From Heloderma charlesbogerti (lineage: Eukaryota; Chordata; Lepidosauria; Squamata; Helodermatidae), in NCBI GenBank assembly GCA_026122225.1, contig JANEZZ010002243.1:62001-126000 (forward strand): DNA of 64,000 nucleotides, written 5' to 3'. Numbering within the stretch: the first letter of the stretch is position 1; each line of letters starts with the position of its first letter. The position numbers were made by a program, and so were the translations under genes. The notes beneath the pieces are model-generated. The model did not search any database and had not been told where the DNA came from. It saw nothing but the letters and a program-made list of their open reading frames with translations. Of this stretch, positions 56,931-64,000 are shown piece by piece.

Positions 56931-57050
56931 GTAATTCCCATCCTGGGGAGGGGCGGGGTGCAGGGGGACATTCCACCACCGATTTCGGGGGGCCAAATGC
57001 GCTGGCATTCGGCCTCCCCGAGATCCGTGGCAGGACTTTCGTACATCCCT

Positions 57051-58190
57051 TCAGGGGCCTGGCAGACATGGTATGCAGTTAGAGTTTTTTCTCCACTCCA
57101 CTCCATCAACTTGACGTTCAGGTTCCCCCATAGGTCTGGCACCGCATCTATGGGGGTATGACCTGACCATGCAAAGACGAGGAACTCAGTGTAGGCCTTG
57201 GTCCAATTTTGAGATTACTGGCACCGTCTACTGGGAATAACTGTGGTTGTTCTTGTGTATTCACAAGAAACAAGTGCAGAATGTTCTGACCAAGGTATGG
57301 AAGGGCTCGTCCAATATAGTGGCTCAGCAGACGAGTTATGCAGTGGGACCCCTCCTTCCCACCCGGTTTCATCAAGTTTTGGTTAGTCTTCCTCCGCAGG
57401 TCCTGGTGCTGCACTGCATAGGGGACGACTTGGGCTCCAAGCCAGGAAAAGGACTGATTAAGCAGGCGTTGGTCGATTTGCAGGTGGTCTGGCAGCATTG
57501 GCCGGAAGTAGCCATGGTGTGGTCCTCGATGCTCCGAGAATCAATTGGTGGGCACAGAGTAACGCTGCCATTGAACAGGCATGTTGGAAGGCGAACAGAG
57601 AAGTGCCATGGGGGCTATTGGAACACGGTGATGGGTTCATCGCCCATCAGGAAATTCTGTGGACAAGGAGGGAGCTTTACAGGCAGGATGATGTCCACCT
57701 GTCCAATGCAGGGAACGACATATTTCTGTCTGATCTGCAAAGGGGCCTGCGGGAAATTCTTCTTCACAGGTGGGGGGAGTTTCACAAGCATTAGGCTTGT
57801 GACTCCTGTGGTGGCTAGGATGAGCAAAAGCAGAAAGAGATTAGGGATGGTGTGCATGCAGAGGCACCTTATGGTGACAGGTGACACCTGAGCCCCCCCG
57901 AACAGGTTGTGCGGCTCAGCGGGGGGGTAAGGGTTGCCTGGGAGACCAACCCTCCTCACTCACGCAGGTGTTTGGTGGCACCGGGAGGGGGTGACAGGGG
58001 AAGGTCTACCTCCCCCAGAAGGGGCAGTCTGGAGGGGTGGCGAGATCACCGCCACCCCTCAGGATGGGTGTGTTTTCGCCCAAGAAGTGCCAGCTAGTCG
58101 CTGGCACAGTCAGCTGCCTGTCCTAGGTACCCCTTTGCAGATAATTTCAATAAATGTGGCCCAATTTTCAACCCAAACTTATTGTCTACA
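57051..58190 (+). pseudogene. DIRS/Ngaro-like retrotransposon remnant with SGNH-hydrolase-like domain
   Basis: A frame on the plus strand (57247-57540) reads LPPQVLVLHCIGDDLGSKPG, then WQHWPEVAMVWSSMLRE. After a frameshift it continues with NAAIEQACWKANREVPWG and QDDVHLSNAGNDIFLSDL (to about 57760). The order fits the SGNH hydrolase fold: a block III-like GDDL (GND in active enzymes) and a block V-like DVHLS. Such a hydrolase-like ORF is known from vertebrate Ngaro/DIRS-type tyrosine-recombinase retrotransposons (recalled). AATAAA lies at 58149-58154, near what may be the 3' end. I see no recombinase or RT here, so it is a fragment. A different element class with the same domain is possible. 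Confidence 0.6.
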
Positions 58191-58224
58191 TCTTCTTTAA
58201 CCCATCTCTGCTCGCAATTATTCA

Positions 58225-58375
58225 CCCAGGCCCAGGGTTTTGAGTGCTTAGCTCAATGTCTGGGTTTGAATCCTTCCACATTAAGCCATGTTTATGGTGC
58301 TGAATTAAAGTTGCCACCTCTTTATTTTCTAATAGGATCCTCATCTTTAACAGGTCTATGGCAGGCTTTCCCTTT
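58225..58375 (+). repeat. SINE-like repeat, plus copy of an inverted pair
   Basis: Shares TTTTGAGTGCTTAGCTCAAT, GTGCTGAATTAAAGTTGCCA and TCTTTATTTTCTAATAGGAT with the inverse of 59640-59835. The family is not recognised. Confidence 0.55.
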
Positions 58376-58391
58376 CCATCCTCCGAATAGC

Positions 58392-58443
58392 TGTATGTAT
58401 GTATGTATGTATGTATGTATGTATGTATTTATTTATTTATTTC
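58392..58443. repeat. (GTAT)n-(TTTA)n microsatellite
   Basis: About nine GTAT units followed by TTTA units. Confidence 0.95.
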
Positions 58444-58602
58444 ATTTCTATACTGCCCAATAGCCGAAGCTCTCTGGGTGGTTCACAAAAATTAAATCCA
58501 AGCAACACACAATAAAACAATTTAAAATACACAGAACATTAAAACCACAATATAACAATACAACCAAAATAAAACCTAGCAGCAGTGCAGGAGTTTAAAA
58601 TA
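58437..58602 (-). repeat. L2-type LINE 3' end
   Basis: Minus orientation: TTTCTATACTGCCCAATAGC and GAAGCTCTCTGGGTGGTTCA. It is the tail of the L2 whose coding part resumes at 59145, on the other side of a truncated family 1 element. Confidence 0.75.
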
Positions 58603-59144
58603 CAGATTTACGTAGACTACGGCGAAAATAAGGGCAATGCTATTTGCGTTGTCCTTATTTTCGCCGTAGTCTACGTAAATCTTTATGTAGACTACAGGGA
58701 CCAAATAAGGAACGCGAATGGCGGCTCCCTATGGGGGCCGCCATTAGCCGTACGCGCTTTTTTTTAAAAAAAAAAGTCACCCGTGATAGGCTACGTGATG
58801 ATTAACGTAGCCTATCATGGCTGACTTTGCAAATCTAGCCATGATAGGCTACGTTAATCGTCACGTAGCCTATCACGGGGGCGTTTTTTTTTTTTTTTAC
58901 TTTTCTTGTAATGGCGGCGGCAGCAGCCAGTCGAAAGATCAGCTGCCGCCCCCGCCCCTGACGAAGACCTGCCGAACCGCCGCCGGGACCTGCCGCCGGG
59001 AGGGACATTCGTGAAAGGTAAGTCCCATCCCGGGGGGTGGGGCGGGGGGCGCGGAGAATTTCCCCCCCCAACAACCTTCGGAGGACCGAATGCATTGGCA
59101 CTCGGCCCCCTGAAGTTTCGGGGAGAAATTCTCCCCCATCCCTA
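58603..59144. mobile_element. Family 1 element, left half deleted
   Basis: The right end TTCTCCCCCATCCCTA is intact (59144). The left begins abruptly in the core at GATTTACGTAGACTACGGCG, without a TAGGGATG end. The deletion appears to have removed the left half together with the adjoining L2 sequence. Remaining stems: AGTCTACGTAAATCTTTATG and GATAGGCTACGTGATGATTA. Donor at 59018-59019 (plus). Confidence 0.8.
58911..59017 (+). other. First-exon-like ORF with premature stop and outward donor
   Basis: The 107-nt form with ATG at 58911 (G at -3 and +4), beginning MAAAAASRKISCRPRP. Codon 17 is TGA (58959-58961). The copy at 63422-63528 has the same TGA at the same codon, so it marks a sub-lineage. 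Ends GTGAAAG|GTAAGT. Confidence 0.5.
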
Positions 59145-59650
59145 AAATGGACTGGCAGCCAGTGCAGCTGGAAAAGTACTGGCGTAATATGAGCTCGCAG
59201 GCCAGTCCCTGTTAACAATCTTGCTGCCCTATTTTGGACCAGCTGAAGTTTCCAGACTGTTTTCAAAGGCAGCCCCACATATAATGCATTGCAGTAATCC
59301 AGACAAGAAGTTATCAGAGCATGGATAACTGTAGCTAGGCTATCTCTGTCCAGATAAGGACGTAGTTGGTATACCAGCCTAAGCTGATAAAAAGTGCTCC
59401 GTGCCACTGAGTTCACCTGTGCCTGAAGTGACAGTTCTGGATCCAAGAGCACCCCCAAACTACGAACCTGATCCTTTAGGGGGAGTGCAACCCCCTCCAG
59501 AACAGGTTGAATATCACCTAGCCGAGCAGACGAACCACCCACTAACAGTACCTCCGTCTTGTCTGGATTAAGTTTCAGTTTATTAGCCCTCATCCAGTCC
59601 ATTACCGTGCCCAGGCACTGATTCAGAACAGTCACTGCCTCACCTGGTTT
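59145..59650 (-). pseudogene. L2-clade LINE, reverse-transcriptase C-terminal part
   Basis: A long minus frame reads DWMRANKLKLNPDKTEVLLV, GVALPLKDQVRSLGVLLDPE, ITSCLDYCNALYVGLPLKT and NRAARLLTGTGLRAHITPVL, then LHWLPV at the junction with the family 1 element. It is the thumb/C-terminal region of an L2 RT and is better preserved than the copies at 4400-5870 and 21771-22225. It lacks the palm motifs and is therefore not active. Confidence 0.88.
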
Positions 59651-59835
59651 TGATGTAAAAGAGAGGTAGAGCTGGACTTGTTGTACCTCCCTGCTGTGTA
59701 GCTGTTAAAGGTGAATCTGTCAGAAAATAAAGATGTGGCAACCCTAATTCAGCACTAACATTTTTGAATACACAGGGATACAAGCCCAGACTTTTAAGAT
59801 CAAAGCACTCAAAGCGCTGGGCCTCAGTGGGTAAA
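59640..59835 (-). repeat. SINE-like repeat, minus copy of an inverted pair
   Basis: Inverse counterpart of 58225-58375: AGAAAATAAAGATGTGGCAA, CTAATTCAGCACTAACA and AAGCACTCAAAGCGCTGGGC. Together the two copies bracket the L2 and truncated family 1 element. Confidence 0.55.
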
Positions 59836-59899
59836 TTTGTCCGCTTTGGTTTGTCTCGCATTCAAAATGTTAAAATCTCAAGTTCTTGTCATCCCAAAT

Positions 59900-60585
59900 T
59901 AGGGATGTGTGAATCCCTTACCTGGCTCCACACAGGGGGATACACGGTGAGGGGGAGGTGCTCCATCCTTCCCCCCGGAATCCCCCCCGGCCAGCTCCAC
60001 TCTGCGGCAGCTCCACGGAGCTGCCAGCCGGGGCCGGCCAGAACTGGAGTTCCAGCCGTGGCCGGGCTGCTGCGGCCGCCAATGGTGGCTGTCATAGCAG
60101 CTGCCATTTGTGTCCTTGCTAGCAGCCATGATAGGCTACGTAAGTATTTATGTAGCCTATCACGGCAAAGAGAAGGGGCATAAATGGCAGCCGCTATGCC
60201 ATTTGCGTGGCTGCCTTTACCGTGATAGGCTACATAAATACTTACGTAGCCTATCATGGCAAAGAGCAGGGGCGCAAATGGCATAGTGGCCACCATTTGC
60301 GTCCCTGATCTTTGCCATGATAGGCTACGTAAATACTTACGTAGCCTATCACGGCTGCAAGGTCACAAATGGCAGCTGCAGCAGCCTGGCTGCAGCCAGC
60401 CAGGAGACCAGCCACCACTGCCGCCGCCGGAGCAGCTGCTGCCGCCGCATCCGCCCCAGGTAAGTTTCATCCCGGGGGGATTCCTCAGGGTGGCAGGGGG
60501 CAGGAGGCCGTTCCACCACGGATTCTGGGGGGCCGGATTCTAAAGAATGGAATGGAATCCGTGGCGGAATTCTCCGCCATCCCTA
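59900..60585. mobile_element. Palindromic hAT-like MITE, family 1 (alpha-beta)
   Basis: Starts TAGGGATGTGTGAATCCC and ends TTCTCCGCCATCCCTA. Duplication TCCCAAAT (59892-59899) and TCCCGAAT (60586-60593), one mismatch. Three GATAGGCTACGTAAGTATTT-type hairpins (60130-60163, 60225-60258, 60319-60352) are joined by complementary arms. Outward donors at 59920-59921 (minus) and 60460-60461 (plus). Confidence 0.92.
60369..60459 (+). other. First-exon-like ORF with outward splice donor
   Basis: An ATG in AAATGGCAGCTGCAGCAGCC opens 30 codons plus 1 nt beginning MAAAAAWLQPARRPATTAAA, ending CCCCAG|GTAAGT. An insertion after codon 6 shifts it relative to 55463. Confidence 0.4.
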
Positions 60586-61063
60586 TCCCGAATATGAAGA
60601 AATTAGCAATTTTTTGGTAACTTCTTATCAAAAACAAACTGAAATGAAATTATCTCCCCTCCCTACACCTGAATGTGTAATGTGCTTCTGTTTGGAGAAT
60701 GCATAGATACACACTGCAGCCACCCAGGGTCCTTGTCGTATCCAGGCCCTGTCTGCCCTCCTCATAGCAATGATTGGCATTTTGCTAGCTGGCTGATAAA
60801 CTTCCAGTGTTTGTGGGCTCATTTGAAAATTATTCTATCCAAGTTCATGACAGCCTGATAAGCAATTAATGAGTCACAGAGTATAGCTCAAATTAACAAG
60901 ATGGATAACAAGCTTAAAAACAGTTTCACTTTCATATCAGAAGCCATGTGCATTTATTTATTGAAGGACACATTGCAGTCACAATCAGAAATCTTCCTGT
61001 TATTGTGAATTAATATTCTTCCTTAGAATGCTGGGCAAGTCTGTCTTTGGGTTATACCCCCCC

Positions 61064-61097
<34 letters not shown>

Positions 61098-61679
61098 CAC
61101 TTCTAGGTAAGTTGAATGAATGATGGTTTCCTGAATGTCCATTCTCAGATGTCGACACTGATAAATTTCCCTCCCAGTGGAATCATGCATGCATGTTCTA
61201 TTCCAGTAGGACAAACAAAAGACAATGACATGCTTGATAAAAGGGGAAATTTCTGGCTCTGCAGACTGAGAACTATTAGTCCACTCATACCTCTATTTTT
61301 TTCTCCTAAGGAACTTTCATCTCCAAGCATTCCATACTGCCACTCCTGATACCCTGAGCATCTCTACACCAGCCTCAAATCCTGAATTTTAAACGGGGCT
61401 TTCGGCTTCTATTTTAAGTGCAGGATCACAACAACAGACGCCCTCTACACATGCTTCCTTTCCCCCCTCTCCTTCCCCCCCCTTCTCCCTGTATCTGAGT
61501 CTTCCATATGTTTCATTGAACTTGCTCCTCTTCTTGAGGCTTTTCCTTTTTCACGGAGGGAACTCAAGCAGAACACAAGTGGGGTAGTTTGATAGATCAT
61601 TATCTCTGATGTATTTAAAAATGGAATATAGGTCATTTAGCATGGGAGATGCCCTGAAGATTAACGATGTCATCTAAAG
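60586..61679. other. No gene; one CA microsatellite
   Basis: (CA)n lies at 61067-61094. The rest is unique-looking, with a C-rich run at 61465-61482. Confidence 0.5.
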
Positions 61680-61747
61680 GGCCCGCAAACTTCTGTGAGT
61701 GATCGATCTCAATAGCAGGATAAAAGCTCTGTGTGAAGAAGCCCCCT
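61680..61747. repeat. MITE-4 fragment (inverted)
   Basis: GCAAACTTCTGTGAGTGATC and GGATAAAAGCTCTGTGTGAA followed by GAAGCCCCC mirror the left arm at 40224. Confidence 0.55.
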
Positions 61748-61854
61748 GTTTGTTAACAGCACAGCTACTGATGAGGGTGGAAGCCAAAACATTTAGCTTA
61801 AATATGTTTTTTGAATACTCTGCTGTTATTTCTATCTTTCTCATATAATTTACC

Positions 61855-62312
61855 TAGGGATGGTGGAGAATTCCACCACGTATTCCAGTGAGGCTGGATT
61901 CTACAGAATCCGGCCCCCCGACCCCCCCCTGTGGAATCCCCCAGGATGGCACTTACCTGGGGCAGATGCAGCGGTGGTGGTGGCTCTGGTGGCGTGGCGG
62001 TGGATTCGGCGGCGGGTGCAGCCGCAAATATTTACATAGGCTAGAACAGCGAAAAATAGCGAACGCAAATGGCGGCTGCCGTAGCGGCTGCCATTTGCGT
62101 CCCTGCTGCCCAGCGGCCGGATGTCCAGCTGTGGGCGGAGATGGCCGGCGGCTCCGCAGAATCCCCGTGGAGTGGAGCCAGCCGGGCAGGACTCCGGGGG
62201 GAGGGATGGAACGCCTCCCCCCCATTGAGGATTCCGGGGGGGAGGGACAGAGCACCTCCCCCCCACCGCGAAGCAGATCCACGAAACGGTAAGTGACTTT
62301 CGTACATCCATA
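61855..62312. mobile_element. Family 1 element (beta-alpha), internally shortened
   Basis: Starts TAGGGATGGTGGAGAATTCC and ends TTTCGTACATCCATA. Perfect duplication AATTTACC (61847-61854 and 62313-62320). At 458 bp the copy has lost most of its palindromic core. One half-stem (ATATTTACATAGGCTAGAAC) and one GCAAATGGCGGCTGCCGTAG arm remain. Outward donors near 61952-61957 (minus) and 62289-62290 (plus). Confidence 0.9.
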
Positions 62313-63287
62313 AATTTACCTTAAAACTGACTGCATCCACACTGGATCCTGAGCCTCCTTGTTGTTTTGTTGCTTTACACCAACGAGCAAAGTGATATAG
62401 ATTTCCTTCACTAAGTTTGTACTTTGGAAATAAGATGGCAGCATTCCCCACACACTGATGTAATGCTGAACAAAAAAAGGTGAGTGGAAGTATAATGTAA
62501 TCACTTGACGATCTTCATTAAAACAGGAAAAGGGACATGCTGGAATAAGGCATTCTTTTAAAAGAAATGATTAACTGGCAACTGCACTTCCTACAGATAT
62601 TTCAAATTGAGTTAGAATATTACAGTTTACAAACTGGCACCATAGCTTTGGTGTTTGGCATTTTGGCAGGTTCATGTGGTGATCTGAACAGGAATTAAAA
62701 GCCTGTGTGTTGAGAGGACATGGACAGCCTAGGAAAAGTAATCAGTTTCCTCAACATGCTTCTGATACTTCAGTAAGTAATTCATCATACAAGACTTTCA
62801 AGGAGAGTCAACAGTGTTTATAGCGGTGAGCATTAGAACATCTGATATGGGAGTTATGACATTGGCTTGCAACATTCTAATGATATGCACTGGGTCTGCT
62901 GTGCTGATTTAAGTTTATCCTGCTAGAGATATGTGATCACTTACTTCAAAAATATGGCATGATTCACACTGCTCAAAATTCCTAGATATCTGTAAGATTA
63001 TCTGTGGCGTCTGTAAGTTTGCCACCCTTCAGGAATACTCTATTTGTGGAAGGGAGGCCTTCCCCTGTCACCTCCCCGTTCCATGCTGCAAAACATCAGG
63101 TAAGTGAGGTGAGTTGGCCTCACAGGCAATCCTTATCCCCCCCAACTGGGGCCACAACATCCTGAATGGGAGGACTCAGTCAGGCACCGAAACGGTGCCT
63201 CAGAATGCTCACCGTAACTATTCAAACTAACAGTGCCCACTCCTACCAGCCTACCTGAAATGAAATGTGACCAAACTAACCTGGAAG
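62313..63287. other. No recognisable feature
   Basis: AT-rich sequence without a gene or repeat I can name. Confidence 0.4.
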
Positions 63288-63560
63288 TAGGGTTGGTGGA
63301 AAATTTCTCCCCGAAACTTCGGGGGGCCGAGCGCCAATGTGTTCGGCCCCCCGAAGAAGTTTCGGGGAAAAATTCTCCACACCCCCCCACCCCCCACCCC
63401 CCACCCCGGGACGGGACTTACCTTTCCCGAATGTCCCTCCTGGCAGCGGGCCCCAGCGACAGTTCATCGGGTCTTCGTCAGGGGCGGGGGCGGCAGCCGA
63501 TCTTTCGACCGGCTGCCGCCGCCGCCATTCCAATAAAACTAAAAAGAAAAAAACGCTAAT
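63288..63560. mobile_element. Family 1 element, beta arm only
   Basis: Starts TAGGGTTGGTGGAAAATTTC. The arm continues through GGGGGGCCGAGCGCC and the exon-like frame, then stops at AAAAAGAAAAAAACGC just before a TC microsatellite. No right end. Equivalent to the first 240 bp of 56299. Confidence 0.8.
63422..63528 (-). other. First-exon-like ORF with premature stop
   Basis: The 107-nt form, ATG at 63526-63528 with G at -3 and +4, beginning MAAAAAGRKIGCRPRP. TGA at codon 17 (63478-63480) as in 58911. Ends GGGAAAG|GTAAGT. Confidence 0.5.
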
Positions 63561-63574
63561 TTTTTAATCTCTAA

Positions 63575-63600
63575 TCTCTCTCTCTCTCTCTCTCTCTCTC
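63575..63600. repeat. (TC)13 microsatellite
   Basis: Uninterrupted TC run at the truncated edge of the preceding element. Confidence 0.9.
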
Positions 63601-63767
63601 CCGCTCCCGCTCTCTGAATGGGATCCTCCAAATTTGCCTCAATATTTTCTTTAAGCAATTTGGTGGCACCTCTTATCCATACCATGTAAGCAACCAACAC
63701 AGATTCAGTCACTAACTAGTCTCTGGAAATCTTTGAAACACACATTTTTTCTGCAATTCTCATTCAT

Positions 63768-63875
63768 TTAGGGCACAATCCTATGCATGTTTAGACACAA
63801 AAATGTCCTACAACTCCCAGCATGCTAAGCTAGCCATGCTGGCTGGGGGATGCTGGGAGTGGTAGGACTTCTTTC
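63768..63875. mobile_element. MITE-2 copy, interrupted by a family 1 element
   Basis: TTAGGGCACAATCCTATGC, then GTCCTACAACTCCCAGCATG and its inverse GATGCTGGGAGTGGTAGGAC. The second inverted arm is cut off by TAGGGATG at 63876. Confidence 0.65.
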
Positions 63876-64000
63876 TAGGGATGTCAGATAATTCCGCCAT
63901 GGATCTTGGTGAGGCCGAATGCCAGTGCATTCGGGCCCCCAAAATCTGTGGCGGAACGGCCTGCCCCCCCTGCCCCCGCTGATCCCCCCGGGACGAGACT
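63876..64000. mobile_element. Family 1 element, beta end, continues beyond window
   Basis: Starts TAGGGATGTCAGATAATTCC with the beta hairpin (GGCCGAATGCCAGTGCATTC) and runs off the window. Left flank CTTCTTTC (63868-63875) would be the target copy. Confidence 0.8.

Larger units (their letters stand above)
56299..57050. mobile_element. Family 1 element, chimeric (beta left, mixed right)
   Basis: The left end TAGGGATGGCGAAGAATTTC is beta type. The right end reads TTTCGTACATCCCT, with GGGGGGCCAAATGCGCTGGC (beta-like) just inside. Flanks TGGAGGGG and TCAGGGGC match poorly. The centre is broken: GGGCAACGCTATCACAAAAG jumps from the AGTCTACG stem into a GTAGCCTATCAC half-stem near 56795. It looks like two copies joined. 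CR1 is on the left and a DIRS/Ngaro-like remnant on the right. Confidence 0.75.

Noticed and set aside
57457..57794. Host lipase/esterase gene
   Set aside because: A frameshift splits the hydrolase-like blocks, no introns or flanking exons are evident, and the surroundings are retroelement-like.

Overview
The window looks like repeat-rich, gene-poor nuclear DNA of a squamate reptile, probably a lizard. The pointers are a tRNA-headed Sauria-type SINE (43962-44164, minus, with tail pieces at 29662 and 26838), reptile-type CR1 and L2 LINEs, MIR-like SINEs with an L2-like tail, a DIRS/Ngaro-like remnant and many microsatellites. I found no convincing host exon, rRNA or tRNA gene. The longer open frames are either readings of retrotransposon proteins or chance frames through GC-rich palindromes.

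The dominant component, about 13.9 kb (roughly 22%), is one population of non-autonomous DNA transposons, here called family 1. Their ends read TAGGGATG...CATCCCTA. Most intact copies are flanked by an 8-bp target-site duplication (TSD), many of them perfect: GTTAAGTG, GCCCTAAC, GTTCTACC, CATACAAA, ATCTTCTT, GTCCAGCC, TCTGGCAC, AATTTACC. This combination fits the hAT superfamily; the end resembles that of Ac-type elements. The ends come in three kinds, in several pairings: alpha (TAGGGATGTACGAAAGTC), beta (TAGGGATGKCRGAGAATTC followed by a hairpin with GGCCGAATGC) and gamma (TAGGGATGTGCGG with CTCCGCTCTG further in). The cores are chains of palindromes built on CTACGTAAATATTTACGTAG, alternating with palindromes built on GCAAATGGCGGC. 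Two related families have similar ends but different cores: family 2 (9976, 20100, 26924) and family 3 (2878, 29904, truncated 19253).

Layout. 1-9.7 kb: ordinary sequence with family 3, MIR-like, small MITE and L2 copies (L2 RT remnant 4400-5870, plus). 9.7-12.3 kb: first cluster of family 1 copies. 12.3-31.4 kb: sparse old repeats, microsatellites and an L2 copy broken by nested insertions. 31.4-43.4 kb: dense cluster of family 1, including a doubly nested copy (40870-42424) and a mosaic copy (34422-36024). 43.4-51.3 kb: SINE, a solo LTR (45626-46208), sparse repeats. 51.3-60.6 kb: a CR1 LINE (minus) with three certain and one probable family 1 insertion, then a DIRS/Ngaro-like hydrolase remnant and an L2 copy (minus) carrying a truncated family 1 copy. 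60.6-64 kb: three more family 1 pieces.

The most unusual signal is inside family 1. Many copies carry, just inside the beta end, an ATG in YY1-like context (ATGGCGGC) that opens a frame of 25-36 codons beginning MAAAAAGRKTSCR or a close variant. The frame runs straight into a consensus 5' splice donor (AG|GTAAGT) facing out of the element. Alpha and gamma ends also carry outward-facing donors. The elements therefore look like mobile first exons flanked by dense palindromes. Whether they act that way is inference.
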